Counted from the stretch's first letter, positions 1 through 8,243 are shown. The stretch is 64,000 bases of DNA from Pseudomonadota bacterium (GCA_039196715.1 JBCCUP010000009.1:1-64000); one strand, 5' to 3'. Made by a program: numbers and translations. Notes: generated by a model from the letters alone, not told the origin.

Positions 1-107
1 GCTGGGTCGGGCTGTAGCTCGATCACACAGCACTGCTCGGCAACCGATGTCGCGGAATAGGGCACAAAGCCTACCCAGCTCAGGCCGGGGAACGTAGTAT
101 CGAGCAT
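1..107 (-). CDS. possible partial protein, N-terminus only
   Basis: An open frame runs leftwards off the window from an ATG at 107 for 35 codons without a stop. The residues begin MLDTTFPGLSWVGF and are neither repetitive nor very Arg/Pro-rich, unlike most shadow frames here. It follows the two minus-strand genes at 219-590 and 620-1360 on the same strand and could be the next gene of that transcript. No convincing ribosome binding site precedes the ATG, and an in-frame stop lies about 40 bases upstream. No family is recognised. Confidence 0.3.
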   Translation of the reverse strand, partial: MLDTTFPGLSWVGFVPYSATSVAEQCCVIELQPDP

Positions 108-218
108 GGCGGCGGTCTTTTGGTCGGCTGTTTGGTCGCACTTACAACCTTATGCCAATTGACCGCCTGCCTCTTCCTTCACGCTAATGCGCGATGAACC
201 TTTTTTTTGTGGTCGGGA

Positions 219-590
219 TCAGCGTGACGGCACCGACAATGTGATTTCCTCGCCACCGGCGCCGTCGGGCTTCATGCGCGCCCGCACCCGCACACGGGTC
301 AGGCCGGCGGGAATCGTCAGGCGGTTCAACGAGCGGGTGAACGGCTGCTCGTTTTCATGGGGGTGATGCAGGATGCGCGTGCCCAACACGGTGCCGTCGG
401 GGGCAAGCACTTCGAACCGATCGGCGTAGTAGTCCCAGCCGGTGTCGTTCGAACGGATGGTGGCGTCCACCCGAAAGTGATCGCCCTGTTTGGTGATGGT
501 GGCGTTGATCACGTCGGCTTCGCCGGCAATGCCGGGCAGCATGGCGAGCAGCAGCGCCCCGGTCAGGACGGCGCGAACGGGGTGAAGCAT
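219..590 (-). CDS. small exported protein of unknown function
   Basis: 123 residues. The start at 590 is chosen because GGAGGG lies about seven bases upstream and the first ~22 residues form a signal peptide (MLHPVRAVLTGALLLAMLPG, cleavage near IAGEA). The mature part is a single beta-rich domain of about 100 residues with a His-rich stretch (HHPHENE, about residues 75-81) and a run of basic residues (RVRVRARMK), so it probably acts in the periplasm. The His cluster could bind metal, but nothing else supports that. It lies 29 bases downstream of the racemase-superfamily gene on the same strand, so the two are probably co-transcribed. Family not recognised. Confidence 0.7.
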   Translation of the reverse strand: MLHPVRAVLTGALLLAMLPGIAGEADVINATITKQGDHFRVDATIRSNDTGWDYYADRFEVLAPDGTVLGTRILHHPHENEQPFTRSLNRLTIPAGLTRVRVRARMKPDGAGGEEITLSVPSR

Positions 591-619
591 GGGGGTTCCC
601 TCCGAATCAGGTAATCGGT

Positions 620-1360
620 TCAGCCGGCGAACAGACTGCCCGGGCCGGCGTTTTGCGTGTCGAGGCCGGCGAGCTGCATGAGGTGCCAGCCGAGCACCAG
701 GTTGCTCGACAGCACGGGTACGCCGAGCTGGGCCTCCGCCAACGCGATGATGCGAAAGCTGCGCAGGTTCGTGCAAGACGTAAAAACCGCATCGACGCCG
801 TCGTGGTCGAAGTCGCACAGTGCGTCGAGCACGCTCTGCTCGCGAATACGGGCCACCACGGCCTCGTCCTTCTGCTCGAAAGAGGCAAACTGAACGATGT
901 CGATCCCGTGGGCGATGATGTGCTCGCGCATCGCGGCGCTGACCGATTCGACGTAGGGCGTCAGCAGGCCGAGTCGCCGGATCTGGCGCGCGCGACAGAC
1001 GGTGATCAACGCGGTCATCGGATCGGTACAGGCGGCGGTCGGGTGGTGTGACCGGATCATCTCTGCCACGGTGTCGGGCCCGATCAGCGTGGCACCCGAG
1101 GTGCAACCGTAGGCAATGGCGCGCAACGCGGCGTGGCGTGGCAACAGCGATGCCGCCGTCGGCAAATGGGCCGACATGGTCGCCAGCGTATCGGGAGTGA
1201 CGTCGTCGGCGCTCGGGATCCGGCTGTGGTAGATGGCCACCCCGTCCCCGAGCGCGAGGGTTCGCAGCTCCGGCTCGAGGGACTCGTCGGACTGGAGCAC
1301 GATGACGCCGAGGGCAGCACACGCAGCGGCACCGCCGTCGAGTGAGAATTCAGGCTTCAC
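620..1360 (-). CDS. maleate isomerase / arylmalonate decarboxylase-type enzyme (Asp/Glu racemase superfamily)
   Basis: 246 residues from a GTG at 1360 preceded by GGGGAG. Two cysteine motifs placed pseudo-symmetrically, AYGCTSGATLIG near residue 79 and FTSCTNLRSF near residue 193, mark the superfamily, which uses two cysteines (or a subset) for cofactor-free isomerisation, racemisation or decarboxylation of dicarboxylates. The YGCTSG motif is typical of the maleate cis-trans isomerase and arylmalonate decarboxylase branch. The length fits (about 240-250). The substrate cannot be assigned from sequence; a C4 dicarboxylate is the default. It is cytoplasmic and transcribed away from the desaturase genes, with the small exported protein just downstream. 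Confidence 0.8.
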   Translation of the reverse strand: MKPEFSLDGGAAACAALGVIVLQSDESLEPELRTLALGDGVAIYHSRIPSADDVTPDTLATMSAHLPTAASLLPRHAALRAIAYGCTSGATLIGPDTVAEMIRSHHPTAACTDPMTALITVCRARQIRRLGLLTPYVESVSAAMREHIIAHGIDIVQFASFEQKDEAVVARIREQSVLDALCDFDHDGVDAVFTSCTNLRSFRIIALAEAQLGVPVLSSNLVLGWHLMQLAGLDTQNAGPGSLFAG

Positions 1361-1482
1361 AAGTGCTCCCCGCACCGGCTCGACCGGTCGCGAAAGTCGT
1401 AATTGGGCGAATCGAGGACAGACCGCCGGTTGAATGCACGATAGGCTTGTCTTCCCCTCGTCGACCCGAGTTCGAGCCCAGT

Positions 1483-2394
1483 ATGCCAGCACCCGCGCCC
1501 GCGCCGGATCACAAGGCCGCCATTGCGCGTCTGAGCCCGAGCGAGCGCGAGCGCCTGTTGACCAAATCCGATCGCGCCGGCGCGGTTCAATTGGCCACGC
1601 ACCTCGGCGCGATGGCGGTCATTGCGCCGGGTATCGCGCTGGACACCGCACTCGGCGTCGCCTGCACTTTCGTGTACGGCGTGTTGCTGGTCTTTCTGTT
1701 CACCGCTCAGCACGAGTGCGTGCACTTTACCGCCTTTGCGTCGCGGCGTGCCAACCAGTGGGTAGCCAATGTCGTTGGAGCACTGTTGTTCAACCCGGCG
1801 CACTGGTTTCGTTATTTTCACCTCGCGCATCACCGGTACACGCAGGACCCGGAACGTGACCCGGAGCTGGCCTCGGCGAAGCCGGACACGGCATGGCGTT
1901 ACCTGTGGCACGTGCTCGGCTGGCGGGTGCTGGCGTCGGGCGTGGCCACGGTGCTGCGCAATGCCCGCGACGGTGAACATGCGGACTGGCTACCAGCCAA
2001 CCGACGCGGCACCGTCATCCGTGAGGCCCGCCTGCTGCTGTTGTGTTACGCAACCGTGCTCGGCGCCGCCGCGGCGACCGACGTTGGCTGGTTGTTGAGC
2101 TACTGGTTGGTGCCGCTGTTGCTCGGGCAGCCGGTGCTGAGGTTGTACCTGCTCGCCGAACACGGGCGCTGCCCGTTCGTCGCCAATATGTTCGAGAACA
2201 CGCGCACGACATTCACCAATGCACTCGTTCGGCGACTGGCCTGGAACATGCCCTACCACGCCGAGCACCATGCGTTCCCGAGTGTGCCCTTTCACCGCTT
2301 GCCGGCCTGGCACCGGCACGTCTGTGACGAGCTAAAGTGCACGTCACCCGGCTATGCGCAGTTCCACCGTGCTTACGTGGAGGACTTCCAATGA
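1483..2394 (+). CDS. membrane fatty acid desaturase family protein (first of tandem pair)
   Basis: 303 residues. The three histidine boxes of the membrane di-iron desaturase family are present: HECVH near residue 75, HLAHH near 109 and HAEHH near 264. Hydrophobic segments lie before box 1 and between boxes 2 and 3, so it is an inner-membrane enzyme using O2 and an electron donor to desaturate or hydroxylate a lipid-like substrate. The ATG at 1483 is preferred over upstream in-frame starts because family similarity begins soon after it. Its TGA overlaps the ATG of the next desaturase (ATGA), implying translational coupling and possibly consecutive reactions on one substrate. Substrate unknown. 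Confidence 0.8.
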   Translation: MPAPAPAPDHKAAIARLSPSERERLLTKSDRAGAVQLATHLGAMAVIAPGIALDTALGVACTFVYGVLLVFLFTAQHECVHFTAFASRRANQWVANVVGALLFNPAHWFRYFHLAHHRYTQDPERDPELASAKPDTAWRYLWHVLGWRVLASGVATVLRNARDGEHADWLPANRRGTVIREARLLLLCYATVLGAAAATDVGWLLSYWLVPLLLGQPVLRLYLLAEHGRCPFVANMFENTRTTFTNALVRRLAWNMPYHAEHHAFPSVPFHRLPAWHRHVCDELKCTSPGYAQFHRAYVEDFQ

Positions 2395-3296
2395 CACGAC
2401 CCCACAATCGACTGCCCTTCGAATGGCCGACCTGGCTGGTGTTGTCGGCATGCTATGCCGCCTGGCTTGGCTGCGTGATTGGCTACGCCAGTTGGGGGGC
2501 GTGGGTGATCGTGCCGGCGGTGGTGTGTGTCGCGCTCCATTCGTCGTTGCAACACGAGGCCCTGCACGGTCATCCGACACGCAGCGCCGGCCTGAACGAG
2601 GCGCTGGTGTATCCGGCAATCGGTCTGTTCATACCCTATCGGCGTTACAAGGAAACGCATCTTCGGCACCACAACGACACCCACCTGACCGACCCCTACG
2701 ATGATCCCGAGAGCTTTTACCTGGCTGCGGGCGATTTTGCCGACCAGCCGGCCTGGAAACGCGCACTGCTGCACTGGAACCAAAGTGTGCTGGGCCGCTG
2801 GGTGGTAGGGCCGCCGTTGGCATTGTGTGGTTTCTGGGCCGACGAGCTGAGGCGGCTCCGTGCGGGCGAGTCCCGCGTTCGTGTTGCGTGGTACCACCAC
2901 CTCGCGGGTGTCGCAATTGTGCTGACCGTGCTCTGGAGTAACGGTGTGCCGTTGCTCGGCTATGTGTTTTTGGTCGCCTGGCCCGGGATGTCGCTGATCA
3001 TGACCCGCTCGTTCATCGAACACCGCGCGGCACCGGGTGTGGCCGAGCGCACCGCTGTGGTCGAGGCCGGGCCGGTCATGAGTCTGATCTACCTCAACAA
3101 CAACCTGCACGCGGTTCACCACCGCGATCCGACCTTGGCCTGGTATGCCTTGCCGGCGCGCTGGCGAGACGATCGCGCCGCGGTCCTGGACGGCAACGGT
3201 CACTACCTCGTGTCGGATGGGTACTGGGGCGTGCTGAAGCGGTGGTTTCTGTCACACCGCGAGCCGGTGGTGCACCCCTACCTGCGCAAGGACTGA
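2391..3296 (+). CDS. membrane fatty acid desaturase family protein (second of tandem pair)
   Basis: 301 residues starting in the overlap with the previous gene; GTGGAGG lies upstream. The histidine boxes are HEALH near residue 55, HLRHH near 86 and HAVHH near 241, with membrane segments near residues 13-50 and 165-205. It resembles its neighbour in architecture, but the residues around the boxes differ, so this is an old duplication or two families brought together. It is followed 4 bases later by a hotdog-fold gene, giving a three-gene unit that looks like lipid or acyl-chain modification. No dedicated ferredoxin or reductase gene is adjacent. Confidence 0.8.
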   Translation: MTRPHNRLPFEWPTWLVLSACYAAWLGCVIGYASWGAWVIVPAVVCVALHSSLQHEALHGHPTRSAGLNEALVYPAIGLFIPYRRYKETHLRHHNDTHLTDPYDDPESFYLAAGDFADQPAWKRALLHWNQSVLGRWVVGPPLALCGFWADELRRLRAGESRVRVAWYHHLAGVAIVLTVLWSNGVPLLGYVFLVAWPGMSLIMTRSFIEHRAAPGVAERTAVVEAGPVMSLIYLNNNLHAVHHRDPTLAWYALPARWRDDRAAVLDGNGHYLVSDGYWGVLKRWFLSHREPVVHPYLRKD

Positions 3297-3300
3297 GGCG

Positions 3301-3762
3301 ATGGCCAATCCGGTGTTGGCACTCTGGACCCGCGCGGGCGGGTGGCCGTTCGGGCGCTGGCTGTTCTCGCGGCTCGTGGCGTGGCGGGCGCCGTACTTTC
3401 GCACGGTCACACCCCGAATCCAGGTGCTTGAGCCTGGTCGGTGTGTGGTGTCGATGCGCAAACGGTGGGCGGTGCAGAACCACATCAGGACTGTCCACGT
3501 CATTGCCATTTGCAACCTGTTGGAAATTGCCATGGGCGCGTGCGCCGAGGCGTCGGTGCCGGCCCACCTGCGCTGGATACCCAAGGGCATGTCGGTCGAC
3601 TACGTGGCCAAGGCAACCACCGACATCACGGCCACGGCGGAGATTGACCCCGAAGCCTGGCAGCCAGGTGACCTGGTGGTACAGGTGCGCGCCGAAGACA
3701 CCGCGGGCACCGTGGTTGTGCGCGGTGAGATCCGCCTCTGGATTTCGGAAAAACCCCGCTGA
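3301..3762 (+). CDS. DUF4442 hotdog-fold protein (thioesterase-like)
   Basis: 153 residues, 4 bases after the second desaturase. The pattern fits the PaaI-like hotdog superfamily, DUF4442 branch: N-terminal helix, then VRTVHVIAICNLLEIAMGA as the hot-dog central helix (about residues 63-84) and a C-terminal strand region (LVVQVRAEDTAGTVVVRGEIRLW). Members bind acyl-CoA or acyl chains, but many lack proven thioesterase activity. The neighbouring desaturases suggest that it handles the same acyl substrate. A long GC-rich hairpin follows the gene. Confidence 0.75.
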   Translation: MANPVLALWTRAGGWPFGRWLFSRLVAWRAPYFRTVTPRIQVLEPGRCVVSMRKRWAVQNHIRTVHVIAICNLLEIAMGACAEASVPAHLRWIPKGMSVDYVAKATTDITATAEIDPEAWQPGDLVVQVRAEDTAGTVVVRGEIRLWISEKPR

Positions 3763-3773
3763 GTGCAGGGCAC

Positions 3774-3796
3774 CGGTGGCGCGTGGCGCGCCACCG
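3774..3796 (+). other. GC-rich hairpin after the desaturase/hotdog operon
   Basis: Ten-base-pair perfect stem (GGTGGCGCG at 3775-3783 pairing with CGCGCCACC, plus one outer C-G pair) with a 3-base TGG loop. No T-run follows, so it is not a classic intrinsic terminator; it may protect the 3' end of the mRNA or separate it from the next gene. Confidence 0.5.
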
Positions 3797-3860
3797 TTGG
3801 ACAGCTCCCGTGGCATGTTTCTTGTGTTCGAGAGGCGAGAGATTTCGCTGGAGTCAGCCC

Positions 3861-4238
3861 GTGTCCAACCGCGTCCACTTGTCGGTGTTCCTTGTCGCCA
3901 CTGCGGCGCTTAGCGGGGTGCATCAACCCGTTCTTGCAGACACACTGCAGTCGGCGCACAACGCCCTGTGCATGCGCCTGCAACAGTGTGCGGTGCAATC
4001 GCGCTCTGAGGGAAACACCAACGGCGATGTGCTGAAGCTGTTCACCGAGGCGACCGAAGGTCTGTGCCGTGCACCCGATGCCGAATTCGGTGGCAAGACA
4101 CCCAGCGCAGAGGGCCGGGCGCTGGCGCAGAAGTGCTACCGCTCCGCCGTGTTGCAAGGCTGTGATGCCCTGATTGGCATGGACATGGACACCCCAGCCT
4201 GTGCGGCGTTTCACCAACACCTTCAGTCCCTGAACTGA
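3861..4238 (+). CDS. small periplasmic protein of unknown function
   Basis: 125 residues from a GTG at 3861 with GGAGTC eight bases upstream. Residues 1-25 form a signal peptide (hydrophobic LSVFLVATAALSGV, cleavage near VLA/DT). The mature protein of about 100 residues has six cysteines (C in NALCMRL, QQCAV, GLCRA, KCYR, QGCDAL, PACAAF), consistent with three disulfides in a small helical periplasmic protein. It stands alone between the hotdog gene and the oppositely oriented aldolase gene. Family not recognised. Confidence 0.65.
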   Translation: MSNRVHLSVFLVATAALSGVHQPVLADTLQSAHNALCMRLQQCAVQSRSEGNTNGDVLKLFTEATEGLCRAPDAEFGGKTPSAEGRALAQKCYRSAVLQGCDALIGMDMDTPACAAFHQHLQSLN

Positions 4239-4260
4239 GCGCCGTCGGCGCCACCACGCG

Positions 4261-5019
4261 TCAGTCGCGGTAGTCAGGGTCGGTCGCGTCGAGTTGCGCC
4301 TTGAGGTGCGCGAAGTGCGCATCGCCCATGCCTCGGTAGGCTTCCCAGCCCGCAGCCGTTCGCTCGGCCACCTCGGCCGGCATCACATTCAACGGTTGTC
4401 CCGTGCTGAGCGCGAGAATGTAGGTCTGCGCTGCGCGCTCGAGGTAGTAGAGCGTCTCGAAGGCGTCCGCCACGGTTTCGCCACACACCGACACACCGTG
4501 GTTGCCCATCAACATCACGCGGTTGTTGCCGAAGGCCTCGGCGATCCGTTTCCCTTCGCCCGCGTCGTCTGCGATCCCGCCGAAGCCCAGATCGATGGCG
4601 CAGCGATTGTAGAACCGCGCCGTGTTCTGGTCGATCGGCAACAACGCCGGGTCTGCCAGGGTGCACAGGGCGGTGGCGTAGGGCGGGTGACAGTGCAGCA
4701 GCACACGCGCGCCTGGCGCGTGCGCGTGGACCGCACCGTGAATGCACCAGGCTGACGGGTCGGGCGCGTTTTCCGACTGCATCACCGCCTCGTCGTCGAC
4801 GTGCAGCGCGAGCAGATCAGACGCCCGGACGGTCGAGAAGTGCTGCCAGCGCGGGTTGAGCAGGAAGTGGCGCCCGTCGTCACTGAGCGCAGCACTGAAA
4901 TGGTTGCCAACCGATTCGTGCCAGCCGAATTGCACGGCGAGCCGAAACGCGGCTGCGAGATCCTCCCGCAGCGCCTGCTCGTCATCGGATGGGGTGGGTC
5001 GCACACGCTCGACTGTCAT
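4261..5019 (-). CDS. class II aldolase/adducin family protein
   Basis: 252 residues, start at 5019 after a strong GGAGGAG site. The zinc-site histidines of class II aldolases are visible (HGAVHAHAP near residue 95-102 and LLHCHPPYATAL near 108-119, with NHGVSVCG near 174), together with the N-terminal RLAVQFGWHESVGNHFSA segment that is typical of the family. Members cleave or dehydrate sugar phosphates (fuculose-, ribulose-phosphate) or oxo-acids, and this bacterial branch is often of unknown substrate. It is transcribed singly and divergent from the LD-carboxypeptidase gene. Confidence 0.85.
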   Translation of the reverse strand: MTVERVRPTPSDDEQALREDLAAAFRLAVQFGWHESVGNHFSAALSDDGRHFLLNPRWQHFSTVRASDLLALHVDDEAVMQSENAPDPSAWCIHGAVHAHAPGARVLLHCHPPYATALCTLADPALLPIDQNTARFYNRCAIDLGFGGIADDAGEGKRIAEAFGNNRVMLMGNHGVSVCGETVADAFETLYYLERAAQTYILALSTGQPLNVMPAEVAERTAAGWEAYRGMGDAHFAHLKAQLDATDPDYRD

Positions 5020-5175
5020 GGGTTACTCCTCCTCCGCGATAGGTTTCAAGTGTGCGCAACGCGTGGGTTGCACGCTGGCGAATGCGCGACGGTTGACGTG
5101 CAAAAGCGACGGTGGGTGACACCTGCGCTGCTATGCTTCGAGACCGTTCTTTCGAGTGTGGTCGCCGCGGTGCTG

Positions 5176-6051
5176 ATGCTCAAGCCAGGGGACGGTGTGG
5201 CACTGGTCGCACCGGCGGGACAGGTCCGGACGGTGGATCGTCCGCTGCTGGACGCTGCGGTCGCGTTGCTCGAAGGCTGGGGCCTGCGCGTCCGACTGGG
5301 TGTTGAAACGGATCACCACTTCTACCTTGCCGGCGAAGACCGCAAGCGTGCGGCGCACCTGGTGTCTGCGCTGTCAGACCCCGACGTCCGCGCCGTGTTC
5401 TGCACACGCGGTGGATACGGCAGTGCGCGGCTTTGGCCTGCGTTGCGCAACGCCGGGATCGCCTCGCCGCGCCTGCTGGTCGGCTTCTCTGACATTACAA
5501 GCCTGCATCTTATCGCGCAGCGACGTTGGCCCGGGATTGAATGTGTGCACGGCCCCAACCTCGCGACTGCGCAATTGCACGGTGATCACGCAATCGTGAA
5601 CCGTGACGCCTTGCACCGTGCGCTGTTTGACTGGCAACCGGAGACGGTCACGTTGCAGACGGTCGTGTCCGGGCGAGCACGGGGGCCGCTGGTCGGCGGT
5701 TGTCTCAGCCTGGTCGCAGCGGCGATGGGCACACCCTACCAGCTCGACACCGACAACAGCGTTGTCTTGCTCGAGGACACGGGTGAGGCGCCGTACCGCA
5801 TCGACAGGATGCTCGTGCACCTGTGCAATGGTGGCGTTTTCGACAACGCAGCCGGTGTGGTGCTCGGCACCATGCCTGGCTGCGTGGACCCCTACAATGA
5901 TCTGCTCGAAATTGTCAGTGAGCTGATGACTCCGCTGGGGTTGCCCGTGTTGGCCGGGCTTGCAACTGGCCACGGTGATCGCAACCGCGCGGTGCGCCTG
6001 AACCGTTTCGTCGAGCTCGATGGTGAGCGCGCGACACTGCGTTTTAGTTGA
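5176..6051 (+). CDS. ldcA: LD-carboxypeptidase (peptidase S66, LdcA-like)
   Basis: 291 residues. It begins MLKPGDGVALVAPAG, the usual N-terminus of peptidase S66 enzymes. The nucleophile Ser is in GFSDIT (Ser105), the Glu of the triad in VLLEDTGEAPYRID, and the His in LATGHGDRNRAV. The enzyme removes the terminal D-Ala from the L-Lys/mDAP-D-Ala bond of muropeptide tetrapeptides in the cytoplasm, as part of murein recycling. The ATG has no clear ribosome binding site; a GTG six codons upstream is possible. Divergent from the aldolase gene, with about 155 bases between them. Confidence 0.9.
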   Translation: MLKPGDGVALVAPAGQVRTVDRPLLDAAVALLEGWGLRVRLGVETDHHFYLAGEDRKRAAHLVSALSDPDVRAVFCTRGGYGSARLWPALRNAGIASPRLLVGFSDITSLHLIAQRRWPGIECVHGPNLATAQLHGDHAIVNRDALHRALFDWQPETVTLQTVVSGRARGPLVGGCLSLVAAAMGTPYQLDTDNSVVLLEDTGEAPYRIDRMLVHLCNGGVFDNAAGVVLGTMPGCVDPYNDLLEIVSELMTPLGLPVLAGLATGHGDRNRAVRLNRFVELDGERATLRFS

Positions 6052-6412
6052 TCTGTCAAGCAGATCACGCGCACCAACCGAATGTTAAATGCCAAGCATG
6101 GTTACGTTGCGATACCGGGCGTGGCAGGCCTTGCGCAGGGCGACAGCCGCATAATACGACGTTGTGTGGCAAACACCGTCGACACGCGAACGAAATTGGC
6201 ACCAATGCCTTGACTTTCGTGAAAATAGTGGGTGCCGATGCTACCCATCTTCAGCCGAGCCGTTTACACTGACCCGCACATCTTGGCAATAAGATGTTTG
6301 GCGTACAGGTAGTGGTGCTTGAAAAAACCCGTTTGCCTAGCCGCTGTCGGGAGTTTGTGTGCTTGATTGTCGATGGCCATTTTTCGTTTCAGCACACAGT
6401 TGAGGGTTCTCG
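6052..6412. promoter_or_regulatory. 361-base gap holding the leader of the RRM gene
   Basis: No gene seen. Just after the ldcA stop, TGATCTG (6049-6055) and CAGATCA (6061-6067) can form a weak hairpin without a T-run. Further on, ACATCTT (6278-6284) and AAGATGT (6291-6297) form a perfect 7-bp stem with loop GGCAAT, about 115 bases ahead of the RRM start. TTTACA at 6263-6268 is a possible -35 element. The distance suggests a long 5' untranslated leader, as is common for cold-inducible RNA-binding proteins. Confidence 0.35.
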
Positions 6413-6703
6413 ATGAATATCTATGTGGGTAACCTGCCCTACAGCACGACCGAAGACGAGCTGCGCAGTGCCTTTGCAGCCTACGGTGAGGTGTCACGTG
6501 CCACTGTCATCAGCGACAAGTTCTCTGGTCAGTCCAAAGGCTTCGGGTTCGTGGAAATGCCAAATGCAAGCGAGGCCAACGCCGCGATCGAAGGCTTGAA
6601 TGAGAGCTCGCTCTCCGGGCGCAACATCCGCGTCAACGAGGCGCGCCCGCGCGAAGAGCGTCCGCCGCGCCGCGACGGTGGCGGCGGCCGTCCGCGCTAC
6701 TGA
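6413..6703 (+). CDS. single-RRM RNA-binding protein
   Basis: 96 residues. One RNA recognition motif fills residues 1-80, with RNP2 (IYVGNL, residues 3-8) and RNP1 (KGFGFVEM, about 42-49). A short Arg/Gly/Pro-rich tail (REERPPRRDGGGGRPRY) follows. This is the bacterial Rbp-type arrangement known from cyanobacteria and many proteobacteria, where the proteins bind single-stranded RNA and are often cold-induced. GAGG precedes the ATG. The gene has its own long leader and is closed by a strong intrinsic terminator, so it is monocistronic. Confidence 0.92.
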   Translation: MNIYVGNLPYSTTEDELRSAFAAYGEVSRATVISDKFSGQSKGFGFVEMPNASEANAAIEGLNESSLSGRNIRVNEARPREERPPRRDGGGGRPRY

Positions 6704-6734
6704 GCGGGTACGCTTCACCGCGACTCACACACCC

Positions 6735-6761
6735 AAGCCTGGCCAGTCGCCGGGCTTTTTT
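6735..6761 (+). terminator. intrinsic terminator after the RRM gene
   Basis: Stem AAGCCTGGC (6735-6743) / GCCGGGCTT (6749-6757) with one G-T pair, loop CAGTC, followed by a run of six T ending at 6761. It also lies just outside the 3' end of the convergent crotonase gene. Confidence 0.9.
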
Positions 6762-6772
6762 GTTCCTGCGGC

Positions 6773-7543
6773 TCAGTCGCCTTTGAACTTAGGCTGCGAA
6801 CGGGCGCGCACCGCCGAGAGCCCGCGTTGCAGGTCCTGCGACCGGGCGCAGCGCGTGTCCCACGCTTGCGCGACGGTGTCGTCCCAAGTGCCTTGGGCTG
6901 CCTGGTCGATCAAGGCCTTGCTCGCCCGGGTCGCGAGGGGGGCGAGTGTCGCGAGGTGTTCGGCAAAGGCCTGGGCCGTCTCGGCGAGACCCGCCGCATC
7001 GGCCACTCGATCGAGGTAGCCCAGCGACAACAGGGTGTCCGACGTCAGTGTCTCGCCTGCGAGCAGAATGCGTTTGGCCCCCACCGGGCCCAGACGTTCG
7101 GTGTACCGGCGGATGCCGCGCGGCGGGTAGCACAGCCCGATGCGAGTGGCCGGCACGCGAACGCGCAGCGTGTCGACCGCGAGTCGGAAGTCGCAGGCCA
7201 GCGGCAACTCGGCCCCGCCGCCGTGGCAATCGCCGCTGATTGCGGCCACGGTCGGCAGAGGGCAGGCGGCAACCCGGTCGAGCATGTCGTGGAAGCGGGC
7301 GGGCGTCAGACTGCCGTTGTCGAGCTCGTCCAGCGCGGCGCCGGCACAGAACACGGGTGACGGCGTTGCCTCGAGCACGACCACGCGCACGTCCGGGTGC
7401 GCTGCGGCGGACTTGAACGCCTGTTCCAAGGCGTCGATCGCCTGGTTCCCCAGCGCGTTTCGGCGCGCCGGGCAGTTCAGCCGGACCCGTGCAATGTGTC
7501 CGCGGGTGTGGGCGAGGACGGGTGGCTCGTCGGGCGATGTCAT
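6773..7543 (-). CDS. crotonase-family protein (enoyl-CoA hydratase/isomerase-like)
   Basis: 256 residues, the usual length. The oxyanion-hole and CoA-binding segment is clear (GDCHGGGAELPLACDFRLA, about residues 104-122), and the first catalytic-type Glu is in GGGAEL. The second Glu of true enoyl-CoA hydratases, expected four residues before the G of RIGLCYP, is Ala here. Hydratase activity is therefore doubtful and an isomerase, decarboxylase or other crotonase reaction is as likely. The gene starts 4 bases after dgkA and probably shares its transcript. Confidence 0.8.
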   Translation of the reverse strand: MTSPDEPPVLAHTRGHIARVRLNCPARRNALGNQAIDALEQAFKSAAAHPDVRVVVLEATPSPVFCAGAALDELDNGSLTPARFHDMLDRVAACPLPTVAAISGDCHGGGAELPLACDFRLAVDTLRVRVPATRIGLCYPPRGIRRYTERLGPVGAKRILLAGETLTSDTLLSLGYLDRVADAAGLAETAQAFAEHLATLAPLATRASKALIDQAAQGTWDDTVAQAWDTRCARSQDLQRGLSAVRARSQPKFKGD

Positions 7544-7547
7544 GGGC

Positions 7548-7910
7548 TCAGCCCAGTGCCACGGTCAGCCAGGTCGCGACGACCACCAACACGGTCAACA
7601 GCACCGCCGCCGACCCCTGGTCTTTGGCACGACCCGAGAGCGTGTGGTGTTCCTCGCCAACCCGATCCACCACCGACTCAACCGCCGAGTTGAGCAGCTC
7701 GACTACCATGAGCAGACCGATGGACGCCACGAGCAAGAGGCGTTCGAGTGCGGTGTCGCCCAGCCAGAGTGCACACGGCGTGGCCAGCGCAAGCAACAGG
7801 CACTCCTGGCGGAACGCCGCTTCGTGCCTGAACGTGGCTACCAGGCCCTGCCAGGAAAACCGGGCCGCGTTGACGAGGCGTGTGAGGCCGGTTGCGGTGT
7901 ACTGGGACAT
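7548..7910 (-). CDS. dgkA: diacylglycerol kinase DgkA
   Basis: 120 residues, the standard size. Signature segments are present: RHEAAFRQE (28-36), the active-site helix ELLNSAVESVVDR with Glu71, Asn74 and Glu78, and KDQGSAAV (96-103). Three transmembrane helices span about residues 38-50, 56-72 and 100-118. This trimeric inner-membrane enzyme phosphorylates diacylglycerol, which in Gram-negatives arises mainly from osmoregulated glucan or LPS modification by phospholipid head-group transfer, and returns it to phospholipid synthesis. It lies between a small membrane protein gene and the crotonase on one strand. Confidence 0.95.
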   Translation of the reverse strand: MSQYTATGLTRLVNAARFSWQGLVATFRHEAAFRQECLLLALATPCALWLGDTALERLLLVASIGLLMVVELLNSAVESVVDRVGEEHHTLSGRAKDQGSAAVLLTVLVVVATWLTVALG

Positions 7911-7958
7911 GCGACGCGATCGGGCGAGTGCGAGGCTAACAGTATAGGCGGACCGGAA

Positions 7959-8243
7959 TCAGGCCTGGTGCGAGGGGTGCAACACCGGTCGCATGAGGCG
8001 CCTGAACAGAAAGGCCAGCGCGGGGGCCACCACGAGCGCGGCCAGCGCGCCGACGGTGGCGTGGATGGCGACGAACTCCGGGTTGATCAACCAGGGCGGT
8101 TGCACCATCAGGTAGAGCCGCATGCCGGCCACGTTGCTCGCCAGCGAAATGATGATCGACCACACCGTCATCGAAATCGGACAACTGAAACTGCGTGCGG
8201 CGGTGAATCCCGCGATGGTGTTGACCAACAGGTGTATGGCCAC
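7959..8243 (-). CDS. small membrane protein of unknown function
   Basis: 94 residues from a GTG at 8243 with GGGAGA six bases upstream. Hydrophobic segments lie at about residues 24-40 (MTVWSIIISLASNVAGM) and 60-80 (HATVGALAALVVAPALAFLF), with an RRLMRP basic end that would stay in the cytoplasm. The N-terminal HLLVNTIAGFTAARSFSCP may be a third, weaker segment. First gene of the minus-strand run leading into dgkA. Not recognised. Confidence 0.6.
   Translation of the reverse strand: MAIHLLVNTIAGFTAARSFSCPISMTVWSIIISLASNVAGMRLYLMVQPPWLINPEFVAIHATVGALAALVVAPALAFLFRRLMRPVLHPSHQA

Noticed and set aside
591-1322. N-terminal extension of the small exported protein to 367 residues
   Set aside because: The extension overlaps the racemase-superfamily gene and hides a good signal peptide and ribosome site at 590.
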